The notes: generated by a model from the letters alone, not told the origin. A stretch of DNA of 64,000 nt from Calamus simplicifolius (GCA_900491605.1 UESW01005082.1:103897-167896), one strand, 5' to 3'; shown: positions 10,851 to 22,320, counted from the first letter of the stretch. Numbers and translations are program-made.

Positions 10851-12240
10851 AATGACCCCCAAATGACGTGCATCCGCCATTGGAGTCTCCTTCACGACCG
10901 AGAGGCGCTCCGTGTGATGTTCAGCGAGGCCACCTTCTCCAAGCACTCCTTCAACCTCTTCCTCATCAACTCCAAGTGCTATTCCTACCCCACCCTCTCC
11001 ACAAGCTGACTTTGTAGCTATAAAAGCAATAACCATGGGAAGAAAGGTAGACTTTGATTTCCTTGACTTAGAAGGCTTTTCAATTGGTAGACAGTTAAAA
11101 GAGATGGGCTGGGAGAGAATATGTTCTATTGATGTCCCCACTTATCCTGCTTTAGTTAGAGAATTCTACAACAATGTAAGTAGAGGGGATGGTGGATTAG
11201 TTAGCTATGTGAGAGGAACTCGAGTCCATCTCACTTCTAAAATTCTGAGAAATATTTTGAAGATACCTGTTGTTGGAATGGCTGCCACTCATCACAGTGA
11301 TAGAGATGAGGCATTGATAAGAATGTTAGGAAGAGAAATTTCTGAATTTGAAGAAGTAAAGGCAAATTAGCTGAGTCTGGAACTAAGACTACTTCATAAC
11401 ATTTGCAGCAGAGTTTTGTTTCCCAAGACTGGGCAATTTGACAATGTATTTGAAAGAGATGTTCTTCTGATGGATTGTGTGATAAATGGGTATCCAATTA
11501 ACTTAGCCAGAATGATGATTGGATACATGGCTAAGGCTGGGACTAAGAAGAGGTCCTCTTTACCATATGGCATGTTTCTGACTTTGATATTTTAAAGCCA
11601 AGGTGTGAATGTTCTGGAGAATGAGCCACAAAACAAGCTGGGGCACACGGACTACTACAATGTCTCCACTCTTCACCGCATGGGCTTTAGGAAAGTTTAG
11701 GGCCAATGGCAAAGGAAGAGACAATCTGATGGAACCGAGCAAGTCCGAGCAGAGGCTAATATTGAATTTGGTGATGAGATCCCTGGACCTTCAGAAGCTG
11801 GACCATCTGCTCCTAGATATTCTTCACCTGGATCGAGTACTTCAGCACCTCCACTGGCACCAGCAGCGACCACCACTTTTTTTCCTAGTTCTTTTGATTT
11901 TTTTGATAGACAAATTGAGCAACTCAAAGCCTTATTGGCTAAGCATGAGGAAAAAATTAAAGATGATGCCAGAGATCAGTTGTTGGGATTCACACAGCTT
12001 GTATACATTTTGGAAGAAAAGGTTAACAAGATTGAGTCATCATTCAATACTTCTTCTGATGCTTTGAAGACTGAGTTGCGATCTATTTTTGACAAGATCA
12101 AAGATATTAGAGGTGACTCAGATGTTTATTCCAAAGGTAATGCGGAGCTACAAGAAAAAATTATGGCAGCTATTTTCCTTGTTGAAAAATTGATTAATAA
12201 TTTTATAAAGGCTCAGAAAAAGGAATGGGACAAATTTTAG
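10851..12240 (+). pseudogene. Sirevirus env-like third ORF, A1 (broken)
   Basis: The best-preserved part starts MGRKVDFDFLDLEGF at 11035 and continues in one frame to 12240 with in-frame stops at about 11368, 11593 and 11698. The upstream start equivalent to the MAPK start of A2 is at about 10851 and is damaged. The N-terminal globular part resembles the family annotated in plants as a putative transposon protein. It is followed by a Pro/Ser/Ala linker (about 11760-11900) and an amphipathic coiled-coil-like tail (11935-12240). I see no signal peptide or membrane segment, so the label env-like is positional. Function unknown. Confidence 0.75.
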
Positions 12241-13040
12241 AGGAATTGAAAAAGCTTCTGAAGTGATGTTCTCTACTCTTCTTGCTTCTCCAGTCAATCC
12301 AGTCACTCAACTCCAAGCCAAGCCAAGCTACTTCAACTCCAATCCAATCAACTTCAACCAAATCTATCTTAGATTATCCTTAGATTTTAGGACTTCAAAT
12401 ATTATGCTTAGATTTTTGTTTTAAGTTAGGTTATATTGTTATTTAGCTTGTACTAAGGACTTTTAAGATATGTTATCTTGTTTTATGTTTACTTTATACT
12501 TTGGGAGTATTTTCATTTAACTTGTACTTGAAATAAATGACTATGAATGCTATGTATGAATTTTTCTTAATAGAACATCCTTGAATTAGTATCATTATGA
12601 AATGATTATGCTCTATAATGATTAATCCTTATCTAAGTTGATTTTAAATTCCAATCTGAGCAAGGATTACCCTATGCTTTCCTATCTTTTTGTTGATAAC
12701 AAATAAAGGGGAGAGAGAATTGTATATGCATATGGACTTTTGATATTACTTTTGGTATCAATAAAGATAAAAGAGAGAGAGATGTATATGCTCATATTAA
12801 GGGGGAGTTATATTACTCAGGGGGAGCTTATTTAAATGTAATTTGATAAGGGCTATGTTGATTTAACAATTGGAATTGCATTTTAAAACTTGAAGACTAT
12901 GAAACACAGAATGCAATTTGTTTTGGAATGAAGTATGTGTTCAAAATAATTATGTTTAAAGTTTTAAAAAGTATTAATCTAATTATTTAAAATTAAAATG
13001 CATATACTCAATATTTTTATCATCATCAAAAGGGAAAGAT
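12241..13040 (+). other. 3' untranslated region of A1 with repeated purine tracts
   Basis: AT-rich sequence without a gene. GGGGGAG tracts lie near 12801 and 12820, and the final polypurine tract AAAAGGGAAAGAT at 13028-13040 abuts the 3' LTR, where it would prime plus-strand DNA. Several purine tracts before the 3' LTR are a known Sirevirus trait. Confidence 0.7.
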
Positions 13041-13205
13041 TGTTGACCCATTTATTGATTTTGATGAATAACAAAAGCCATTTGAGTATATTCCTTATGT
13101 TACTAATGATTTTGATTAAGCATTTCAGGCATTCAAATGTTTAATTAATCAAAATCTAAAGAAAAATTGAGTTTGATCCGATTCTAATGTCATGTGTCAA
13201 AAGTT

Positions 13206-13580
13206 CAGACATTAGAGCCGACTCTAAAGGGATTAGAGTCAACTCTGAAGCGTATCGAAATAGTTTGGTACTTTTGGTATGGTTTAGAGCCGACTTTAGA
13301 AAAATTAGAGCCGACTCTAACCTAAGAACAGAGAACCTCTTTTCGGAGTCAAATTAGAGCTGACTCCTGCAGGAAATTTGAGCCAACTCTAATTGACAAA
13401 CAGAGACTATATTTTCTGGGGAAAATTAGAGCCGACTTATACTTCAATTAGAGCCGACTCTAGCACGCAATGTGTCGACCTCAAGAAAAGTTAGAGCCGA
13501 CTCCATGACGGATGGACTTTACTATTTCAAGCATCCCGACTTATCCCAAGCCAGATTAGAGCCGACTCTAATCTATCAAA
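13206..13580 (+). repeat. GAGYCGACWC motif cluster, A1 3' LTR U3
   Basis: Degenerate copies of a near-palindromic 10-mer at irregular spacing of about 25-60 bp, commonly flanked by TTAGAGCC and CTAA. They lie just upstream of the TATA box. Confidence 0.8.
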
Positions 13581-13722
13581 GGCGATTTTCAGAAGTGTTA
13601 GAAATGACTCCAATGGATATCTTTTTCCAAATAAACCCTAACGGCTCTTTTTTTTCGTGATAAACTCATCCATAAGCACTTTTAACGGCTATTTTGCATC
13701 AAAATATGGATTAAGAAGAGAT

Positions 13723-13730
13723 TATAAAAT
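13723..13730 (+). promoter_or_regulatory. TATA box of A1 3' LTR
   Basis: TATAAAAT, equivalent to 5067-5074 in the 5' LTR. Confidence 0.55.
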
Positions 13731-14541
13731 GAAGGTTCCGACCATTTGAAACAAGAGGAGAAATCAAGAAAAGAATAAAGAAATATCAAGAGAGAAAGCT
13801 CATATTTGAAATCTCAAGTGTTCGAAAAAGAGTTTAGAGAAATCCAAAGCATTCAAAAGCCAACTCTGAAGGATTTCCATCAAATAGAAAAAGAAAAGCA
13901 AGAGCCCTAGTTCTTCTATATCCTCTACATCAATGTTTCTTTCAAAGCTTCAATCCTATCTTGAGGAAGATCATCCAAGAAGAAAAGAAGAAAAGCTCTA
14001 TCTCAAAGATCTTCTAATCAGGCTTTTCTATTTTCATCTCACTTATATTGTTTATTTTCTAATTTGAGGAGCTTTCATTCTATTGTAACCATTTCTTTGA
14101 TACATTTAATTTCTAATTCAATCAGGTGATTGAATCAGGTGAGGCAGTTGGCCTTATGCAAGCTAAGGTTAGGTTGTGATAGATTGTGTGCTGGTGAGCC
14201 TATGAAAATCGACTGAGTTTGTTGTGATCCCGTTGTAAAATAACAAGTTTGGGTTGTGAGCTTGTAAAATAACTCGGCTATAATCAGGATAATTATAGTG
14301 GGCCCAAGAGTTGCTTGGGAGTGGATGTAGGTGTAGCTAACACCGAATCACTATAAATCCTTATATTTTTCATGCTTGTCTCTTCTTCTCTTTACTCTAT
14401 CTTTATACTTAGCATTGCATTCTTAGTACCACACTCACTACACTCTCCTTGTGCACTTTTACTTTGTAAAATTATTTTTAAGCGTTGAATTTTTTAAGAA
14501 CCCAATTCACCCTTCCTCTTGGATTGCCATCTGGGCCAACA

Positions 14542-16283
14542 AATATTACTAAGACAAACCAAATATAATAATTTTATATTTCTAATAATTTAATTACTAA
14601 GTAAAAGATTAATGCTGATGTTTGATTTGTAGTAATATAATATTATTAAAAATCTTACATTTATGATAATCCTGTATCTAGTAATCAGACTATTAGGAAT
14701 ATAAGATGTTCATATTTCATTTGCCTTGATAATGTCAGCTTAGGTTTCTAAAAATATAATTTTTTTTATAAATATTTTCATATTTTTAAGTGGATGTCCT
14801 TTTGACTAGAATATAAAATGTTTCAATAAAAAGCAAACAGTCTTTGTAAAATTATTTTAGATATATCTTATATTAAAATAATATAAATATGTAATATAAT
14901 ATATTTATTATTATATTATATATTAAATATATTGTTGTGGATATATACATTTAATAAATATTATTATTTAATAATATTAAATAATATAAATTATTAATAT
15001 ATATTATATTATTTAAATATGATAATTCAATATGCAAGAAGGTCATATATTACATTAATATTAAATTTAATATTAATAAAAATATGATATTATATTTAAT
15101 ATTAAATGTAAATATAATATTAATAATAATATTATAAGTATATATTAAATGTATAAATAAATTGAATATTATTAAATATTTATATAGAAATTAAAAGTAT
15201 AATCTATTATTATAAATTTTTGTAATATCAAATACCTACTTTTAAATAGAAATTAGATTACTATAGTTCGTAATAATTATAGTTGACCAAGAATCAAATA
15301 TTATTGTTTAGATTACCATGTCTAATTGCCAAACATGATAATCTGGATAGTAATTTCAACTTACTAAGATGGATTACAATCAATCAAATACTTCTAAAAT
15401 TTCTAGTAATAATGCCACCTTAATATATCATTATACTCTTGATAGGGTCATGAACATTATAAAAATGATATAGTCATGGAAAATTCCTCTCAAAAGAGCA
15501 TGAACCATTAATGGCTGGCTTAAATTAAAATAGAATCAGTTGCTAGATTTTATGTATAGCACAGTTGACATGTGCCAATCCGGATGGAGCAAGCAGAACT
15601 GCACATGTTAGAGAGATTATTTAAACTATCACTAGAACCCATTTGTCCAATTACAACCATTTCTTCCTCTAAAATTCATGACTTCAAGAGATCTAAGCTA
15701 GAGGAGATTGTACTGCTCAACAATGAGAGATCAACTAAATGGTTGGCAGATTCACAACCTTCCTGATTATATGGCAAAGTTATGATATAGAGAGAGTTAT
15801 TTATGAGAATCAGCAAAAAAACAGGTCAAGATGGTTTTATCATGTAAATTTTTATTTTTGGACTACGTTCACGAAAGTAACCTCAGACTGTTGGATCCAT
15901 GGATCCTTGTATTATTAACCCAAGCTTCTAAGACAGTCATTGGTAAATGTGGGGCGCAAGACTCCTAAAGGAGTGAGCTTCATTCTTTCAGTCCTCTCTC
16001 GTTGGCATACTTAATTGCTGGATGCTATGCTTGCCGTGCAATGAGAGTTCAAGTGATGGGATAAAGAAAGTTTACCATCCTTTTTTTTCGGGTGCAAAAA
16101 AAAGTGTGACATATATGTTGGGTTTATGATTTGTGTGCTATTTTTGTTATTTTTTAAAGGTTACAAGAGTTCAAACTCGAAGGATCCCTTTTGGGTTTCA
16201 GCATCCATCAAGTTGAGTAGAGGTGGGAAATTGTCACTCCAAAAGCTTGGGTGCGGCCAGGTTGTGAGCAAGTCCAGTAGAAT
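14542..16283 (+). other. Unassigned intergenic DNA, very AT-rich to about 15250
   Basis: 14542-15250 is dominated by TAATAT-type sequence with no frame or clear repeat unit. 15250-16283 is moderately AT-rich. The short frames at 15572-15766 and 16126-16320 have no recognisable content. I see no gene. Confidence 0.6.
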
Positions 16284-16484
16284 TGTAACGAACCGGACCT
16301 TGAACCCGCAATACCTATGAACCTGTTTCGTTATAAGAAAGCAAGACGGATAAGTTTCACACCAACTTAGGCCACCATAGCCCAAAAGGGATCCAATTGG
16401 TACCTTGTTCTTCTTACTTTACAATATATAAACCACTCAACTAACTTCCAATTTTTCGATGTGGGACTATTGGGAGGGGCATCA
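16284..16484 (-). repeat. LTR of TRIM-like element, separate copy
   Basis: This 201-bp unit begins TGTAACGAACC and ends GGGGCATCA on the plus strand. It is homologous to the units at 20303-20458 and 20516-20712. It is followed by the same ATCTACC-CTTTACAGAGG sequence that is internal at 20459, so it is probably the 3' LTR of a minus-strand copy. Its partner is not visible; the LINE fragment may have replaced it. Confidence 0.65.
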
Positions 16485-16561
16485 TAATCTACCCTCTTTA
16501 CAGAGGTGACGTCCTCGTCGCCAAGGGTATATGATCATAACCACCAAGCAGGCAGGATTCT

Positions 16562-16697
16562 AGAGGTGGCCCCTATAGGTTCAAGAGATGGCTCCCATCA
16601 ATGTAGCACTATGTCCTGTGGCCCTCACCTTCTGTGGCCCCCACAGGTTCAAGAGGTGGCTCCCATCGATATGATACTTTGCCCTGTGTGGCACTTA
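16562..16697 (+). repeat. Two-copy direct repeat, 68-bp period
   Basis: The block with GGTTCAAGAGATGGCTCCCAT recurs 68 bp later with GGTTCAAGAGGTGGCTCCCAT. It is non-coding and lies in the short stretch between the TRIM-like LTR and the LINE fragment. Confidence 0.65.
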
Positions 16698-16714
16698 ACT
16701 CCTTTCCAGGTTTC

Positions 16715-17707
16715 AGCTCTTTATATGGAAGCTTCTGTGGGACTACCTTCCTACTTGTGCCCTACTTTCTGGGAGGGGTTTGCCCATCCAGCCGATCTAT
16801 CCTCTGTGTGGTCTCGAGGAGGAGTCTACCGATCACGCTATCTTCATCTGTCCCAGAGAGAGGTGGATCTGGAAGTTGATAGGTTATTTCTGCAGATTGG
16901 ATGATACGGGCTCACCGCGCTCCCCTTTCTTAGATGATCTCCGAAGGGCCACTCAGCAGAATAGTGGTCTTTGGGCAGTCACGGCTTACCAGATTTGGTT
17001 GTCGAGGAACCTGCTTATCTTCACTAATGATATTATCTCTTCCCATAGGATTGTGTGGAAGATCAAATCCCTGACGGTGGATTGTGCTCGTGTTTCTCAC
17101 GCTGTTGGTTATGACTCCTCTAGCCTCTGGGGATCCCCTGCTGCTTCAGCAACAAACCGACATACGATTTTCATATCTTGGAAGCCCCCCTCTAGGGTTT
17201 GTCAAAATCAACTTCGATGAGAGTGTCCGAGGAAGATTAGCAGGTACTGTCTTTATCATCTGTGGGCCGGATGGAGACTTAGTAGTGATGGGAGGATTTG
17301 GTATTCTCGACTCCTCTGTCCCTATGACCGAGCTTTATGCTGCTTGGGCTGGCAATTCCTATGCCTTTCGGACTCTTCATGCTCATAACCTCATTATTGA
17401 GGGTGATTCTATGATTGTCATCCATTGGCCACGGAAGGATAATTGCTTATAAGTCTCCATAAATCCGCTTCTATGTGACATATGGTCTATCTACGGGAGG
17501 TCCATAGAGCCCAGATTCGTCATACCTATCGCGAAGCTAATTCGGCGGCTGATTGGATGGCAGCTTCAGTGGCTCATCATGCTGGTTCTTGGATTTGAAG
17601 GCAGGGTGACCCCTGTCCCTTTGTTCTGCAGCAAATTTTGTATTCAAATCTATCTGGATTGACTTGCACTAGATTAGTGTGATCACCCGCTTATACAAAA
17701 AAAAAAA
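16715..17707 (+). pseudogene. 5'-truncated LINE (L1-type) ORF2 C-terminus with poly(A)
   Basis: This is the tail of a non-LTR retrotransposon. A reverse-transcriptase-associated zinc region reads from about 16720 with CGLEEESTDHAIFIC near 16803-16847. An RNase H domain follows in a second frame from about 17180 (PPLGFVKINFDESV, then VPMTELYAAW and IIEGDSMIVI), with YREANSAADWMA near 17530. The frame ends at TGA 17680-17682, and an 11-base A tract is at 17697-17707, the expected LINE 3' end. A frameshift lies near 17200. Endonuclease and RT are absent, as expected from incomplete target-primed insertion. Confidence 0.82.
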
Positions 17708-17710
17708 GAA

Positions 17711-19642
17711 GCCTACAATATAATATTATATCCATTTTCACATTTATAGCAAATTAAGTTTTCGCATATGAAACACTTGTCAAGCTTCCAAATCTCCAAA
17801 TACATATTTAAATACATGCTAAATCTAAGCACATTTATAAAATGATTTTGGAAGCATAATCATGCAATAATTCCATAATATGTAATGCAATCAAACCCAC
17901 TGTATCGATATAATTATCAATTCTTATGTGTCCCACAGCCCTACATTATATCCGTAAACACCCCATTAGTGTATCACTCTTAAATATCCCCTAAGAAGAA
18001 GGGTCCTGGTACCAACGTCATGCCATATATCATAATCTATCACAACACATCCTACAGATATCTGTCATCTACATATTCCTCCTATGGAGTTGGATCCCGT
18101 GTCTCTTGGCATATCATATCATATCATGTTATAGAGAACTACAGCGACACATAGTAGCATATTCTTAAGTATCATATTTACATCTTGCATGCAATATATC
18201 ATGCATCATCACAAGCATAAACTTCTTACATATGCAGTGGTTTGAACATTAGAAATTGCATATAATTATATTAAATAGTACCAAATGGTTTTGTAAAGTC
18301 AAAGTAACCATATCCCTCATTAGTCACATATATAAAAGTCATCACTTTAAAAATATCAGTAGATGCAAATAAGCAGACCAAATAATGAGTTGCATACTCA
18401 TGGTACTATTTAACAATTTTAAAATAGTCAAATCAAATACCATAATTCCATTTTTTTCTCATTTCATAATTTAATACAGCTATAATTTTTAAAACTTACA
18501 TATTAAATAATTTATGAAATCATAATAATTAGCTTACTTAACTCAACATACTAATCCCAAAATGTAAACCAGTTATTTGGACCTCTAGGTACCTACAACA
18601 TCATTTTACACAATTAAATCTCTAAAATTAAAATAACAAATTGTCTCCTAAATTCTACCCATTCTAATCCTGGGCCTAACTTTGGGCTCAAATATCTTCA
18701 AGAATAACAATCCAAATGAAGAAATAAAACTTTTTCCAAAAATTAGGATCAAAACTAATCCAGACCATAATCTCTTTTCTCTATCCTGGTTCATTATAGA
18801 GCCCAAAAATTTGGCCCAAATGGGCTCACAGGTCGACCCAACATAGCCAAAATAGGGTCTCCCCTGTTTCTTTTTTCTTTCTTTCTTTCTTTCATGTTCC
18901 CCTAGTTCATCCGAACCAAGGGCGCCTATGACGATGGCCAGAGTCGCCGTCGGTCTCTCCCTGAGGCTGCTCAACCATCGATGACCGGCCCAGAGTTGAT
19001 CGCCGGTGCGGCCTTGCCCTCTCTCTCCCTCTTTCTCTCTCTTTCTCTCCCTTTCTCTCAAGCACCTTCAATGTGCCGGTGGCACAGCCGGTCATCACCG
19101 GCCGACCGAACCCTCACCAGACGCTCGCTCGATGGCGATGGTGGTCACCAACCACCTCCTAGGCCCAGCGAGGCGGCAGACACGCCGCCAGGCCTGAACC
19201 AATGCAGGAGCCGATTTGGCTTTCACCCAGAAAAAGGGCCGCCATGGTCCTCTCCTCCCTCTCTCCCATGCTCTGTCCCCCACCGGACATTGTTCCCTAT
19301 GCCGGTGGGGCCGCTGGCCTCAAGTCAGGCCCGGCGAGGCGACGGGTACACCATCGGGCCTGAACCCAAATCACACTGGATGAGGACTGCCATGACCCTC
19401 TCCTCATCCGTGGCTATCTTTCTTTCTCTCTAGCATAGGTAAAAGGCTTACTGGCTGAGGACATGACGAGGGTGAAAGCAGAGTCCGCCATCGTCCTCCT
19501 TAAAAGCCAACGAAGAAGGGTCGCGACGTCCTTGGTCAAAGGGATTGGGAACCCAATCATCACGCCATGATCGGGAACCCAATCGACATGCTGAGATCGA
19601 GAACCCAGTCGTCGCACCGAGGATTAATTACCGGGGGTTACA
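17711..19642 (-). repeat. Probable 3' LTR of a chromovirus-like gypsy element
   Basis: On the minus strand an LTR-like start TGTAACCCCCGG at 19642 follows a degraded pol end with an ATTTTTATAAGGAGGGAAG purine stretch, typical of Del/Tekay-type chromoviruses. The sequence runs leftwards to the LINE poly(A) with no coding content. It includes CTTT repeats (18867-18893), a CT-rich tract (about 19017-19060) and GC-rich frames that look like chance. The left edge is not defined. Assignment rests on layout and general resemblance only. Confidence 0.5.
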
Positions 19643-20302
19643 TTCTTCCCTCCTTATAAAAATTTTGGCTTCAAAATTGATACACTTCCATAAGAGAACT
19701 TTGGAATTCAAATTTTCTGTCACATGATCACTTAAAGTTTATTCAAGGGTCAACAGTCATAGATACATCATTTATCTATATTAGGATACAAATAATCATA
19801 ACAGCCAACTCTGAAAAGGATTTTTTGGTCAAAGCATTAGCTACTACATTGGCCTTCCCCAGATGATAGTATAGTTTCAGGTTATAATCCTTCAATAGCT
19901 CCAACCATCTCCTCTGCCTCAAGTTTAGCTTCTTCTGTGTGAAGATGTATTTTAGACTCTTATGGTTTGTATACACGTCACACGCCGCCCCATATAGGTA
20001 ATGTTGCCAAATCCATATAGGTAATGTCGCCAAATCTTCAGAGCAAAAACCACAACAGCCAATTCAAGGTCATGGGTAGGGTAATTCTGCTCATATATAA
20101 GGCTTCAGTTGTCTTGAGACATAGGCTATCACCTTTCCATTCTACATCAGAACTCATCCCAATTCTTTTCAAGAGGCATCAGTAAATAGAGTAAATTCTC
20201 CAGATGTCTTGAGACATAAGCTATCATATTTCCATTCTGCATCAAAACTCATCCCAATCCTTTTCGAGAGGCATTAGTAAATAGAGTAAATTCTCCAGAT
20301 GT
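19643..20302 (-). pseudogene. Chromovirus-like gypsy RT/RNase H remnant
   Basis: The minus strand encodes part of a gypsy RNase H. From about 20005 it reads YTNHKSLKYIFTQKKLNLRQ and then RRWLELLKDYNLKLYYH, followed by GKANVVANAL. The upstream part (20300-20040) carries the FTDASGKELGWVLM-type RNase H start. After the RNase H end (about 19790) the sequence passes within 150 bp to what looks like the end of pol and the LTR, so integrase and chromodomain are missing. A 95-bp tandem duplication sits in the upstream part. Non-functional. Confidence 0.75.
20111..20300 (+). repeat. Tandem duplication, two 95-bp units
   Basis: GTCTTGAGACATA starts at 20111 and at 20206, and the second unit ends at 20300 with the same CTCCAGAT. 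The units differ at several bases. The duplicated DNA is the RNase H start of the gypsy remnant. Confidence 0.85.
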
Positions 20303-20712
20303 CGTTACAAGAAAGCAAGATGGATAAGGTCCACTCTAACTTGGGACACCATAGCCCAAAAGAGATCCAATTGATACCTTATCCTTCTTACCTTACAACA
20401 TATAAACCACTCAACCAACTCCTAATTTTCCGATATGGGACTATTGGAAGGGGCATCACAATCTACCCCCCTTACAGAGGCGACGAGCGGCTGGTGCGTG
20501 GCTCTGATATCATATTGTAACGACCCGGGCCCTAGGCCCGCAACACCTACGAATCGGTTTTGTTACAAGAAAGCAAGACAGATAAGGTCCACACCAACTT
20601 GGGCCACCACACCCAAAAGGGATCTAATTGGTACCTTGTCCTTACCTTACAACATATAAACCACTCAACCAACTCCTAATTTCCCGATGTGGGACTATTG
20701 AGAGGGGCATCA
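20303..20712 (-). mobile_element. TRIM-like miniature LTR element
   Basis: Two homologous LTR-like units flank only 57 bp. The right unit, 20516-20712 (197 bp), is complete, TGTAACG...GGCATCA on the plus strand. The left unit, 20303-20458, lacks about 40 bp. Read on the minus strand, the internal 57 bp starts with a Met-type primer site and ends with the purine tract AAGGGGGGTAGATTG abutting the next LTR. This layout (LTR, primer site, purine tract, LTR, no coding capacity) defines terminal-repeat retrotransposons in miniature. It depends on a partner for proteins. A recombined pair of LTRs from a larger element is an alternative. Confidence 0.7.
20498..20515 (-). promoter_or_regulatory. Primer-binding site of TRIM-like element
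   Basis: On the minus strand ATATGATATCAGAGCCAC directly follows the LTR end and matches the initiator-Met-type site TGGTATCAGAGCC with one change. Confidence 0.65.
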
Positions 20713-20744
20713 TAAGGATAGTCTGCAACTTGATTACCCTCTTG

Positions 20745-21600
20745 AGGTCTATGATAATAAATGAACTTTTTTTGATGATGAGAAAAGAATCTTCAAGTTA
20801 CAAAATAGAGAATGGAGACTTCTGAAATCAATCAACATCCAAGCAACTACAATAGCCAAATCCCCCTCTAAAATGTAATTTAAAGAAGGAAAGCTCTGAG
20901 TTGCTTTAGTTGCTCCGCAACAAATAGCGAATGGCTCTCCAACAGGTATTGAAGCCACTTGAATGGGAAATGATCCAGCTACCGAGCATCTCCCAAGCTT
21001 ATCTTGAATCAAAAATCCTGCTTACGCACAATAAAATCTAATAGAATCATCAAGTTGATCTTCAAGACTTCATATTGTTGGGGTTGCTCGTCAAAAAGAG
21101 GTAGATAGGAATTAATTATAAAGGACCATGAAGAGCAACCCCAGTTATCAGAATGTGAAGATCCTTGATTGTGGAGGAAAACATATTCATGGGCCAATAT
21201 AGCGGCTTCCCCAATAATAGATTGTGGCTTTAAAGGGACATCCTCAAATAGCCTTTCAACATCACCAAAACAAATAGATCAAAGTAGATTGAGCCAACCA
21301 TATTCTAGAATCCATGTAGGGGAAGTTTTCAAGAATGATAGTACCTGGTGTAGGGATTGGAAGTGTGTATTGCCAGCTAGAGACCGTCGACCTGCTCCCA
21401 TAATTCTTTAGGTAATGGGCAATTGAGAATGAGCTAGATGACCTTTTGTCTCCATCTCAAGCTGACATCTACAATAGACTGACGCAATTGAAGGCACTCG
21501 AATAGAGAACCTTGCAGCAATTATATATGAGACTACATTTAAGCAACTTCACATGAAATATATGGCCCAAGGTTGAGCTTTTCTCTTCCAGATCCTTCAC
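20745..21600 (-). pseudogene. LINE-type RNase H remnant
   Basis: On the minus strand a degraded RNase H domain of the kind carried by plant LINEs is readable. EVLKINLDDSIRFYC is near 21080, then IQDKLGRCSVAGSFPIQVAS and LEGDLAIVVAWM near 20840. Weak similarity to the RT zinc region lies upstream to about 21600. There are stops and at least two frames. No poly(A) could be placed, and the boundaries are approximate. Confidence 0.5.
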
Positions 21601-22261
21601 TTGGTAGAGTATAGACTGACTCATAGGCATCAAGAAGGAAGCAAAGATACACCAACTTCATGGAGACTTCTGAAAGGAAGTTTTGTTAAAGCGGAAGGTA
21701 TGCCGTATGCTTTGCTTTCATTCGTTCCTCGCTTATGTTTTCATATTTCACATCAAGAACAATGCTCAATATTTTCCCATGGGCATCCGGTGCATGCAAT
21801 GGAGACATGCTGCAAAATATATGGTGCAACTGCACTAAGAGGTAGTCTAGCAACTTGATAATATGGTCTATATATTTTGAAATATTAACAACTTCAACTA
21901 CTAGCAGGTAATATTCCATGAATATCAACTTCAATAGCACTCATATGCAGAAGGTTACATAATTTCATAAATTAGTATTGCGGTTTTAAAGAATTGATGA
22001 ATTAATATAACACCCATGAAGACTTTAGGGATTAGCATATTAAAAACCAAAAAAGAAATTCAACTTCCACCAAAAACCTTCTGTGGGATAATTGGTTTAC
22101 TTGATATCAAACTGGGGTAGTTTGGATTAGATAATCTAGTATTCTGAGACTCTTGCTGCTTGTCAGTGCTTTGACTTATTACCAAATAGAGGTCAAAAGA
22201 ATTACAAACACCAACTTGATATTGTATAAGAAGAATTAGAAAAATTAAGGCCAAGAAATTC
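21601..22261 (+). other. Unassigned DNA
   Basis: No gene, terminal repeats or recognisable protein similarity seen. The 85-residue frame at 21601-21858 shows no recognisable motif. Confidence 0.5.
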
Positions 22262-22262
22262 T

Positions 22263-22320
<58 letters not shown>
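22262..22320 (+). repeat. Compound microsatellite (TG)n(GA)n
   Basis: About 13 TG units run directly into about 16 GA units. This is an abrupt switch between two dinucleotide repeats, typical of a compound microsatellite. Confidence 0.97.

Larger units (their letters stand above)
4765..14541 (+). mobile_element. Sirevirus-type Ty1/copia element A1, decayed
   Basis: About 9.8 kb runs in order truncated 5' LTR, Met-type primer site, gag, pol, a spacer full of GAGYCGACWC motifs, env-like ORF, purine tracts and complete 3' LTR. Gene order and the third ORF fit the Sirevirus genus. Stops and frameshifts are spread through all ORFs, and about 366 bp of the RT domain is missing near 9300. Base AATAT follows the 3' LTR as a candidate target duplication; its partner would be left of the window. 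By damage this is the most degraded of the four Sireviruses here. Confidence 0.9.
13041..14541 (+). repeat. 3' LTR of A1
   Basis: A complete 1501-bp LTR begins TGTTGACCC and ends GGGCCAACA. U3 has at least ten GAGYCGACWC-type motifs between 13206 and 13580. A TATA box is at 13723-13730. The rest matches the 5' LTR, with the later part containing the conserved stretch that ends in TTGCCATCTGGGCC. Confidence 0.92.

Noticed and set aside
10809..11141. 110-residue minus-strand frame
   Set aside because: Antisense to the start of the env-like ORF of A1, which has homologues in A2 and A3.
18648..19433. Several 60-150 residue frames, some Arg/Glu- or Pro/Ser-rich
   Set aside because: They cross CTTT and CT-rich simple sequence in a probable gypsy LTR; no domain, and frames compete on both strands.
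20303..20712. Cassandra TRIM with embedded 5S rRNA
   Set aside because: I found no 5S rRNA-like internal promoter sequence in the LTR units.
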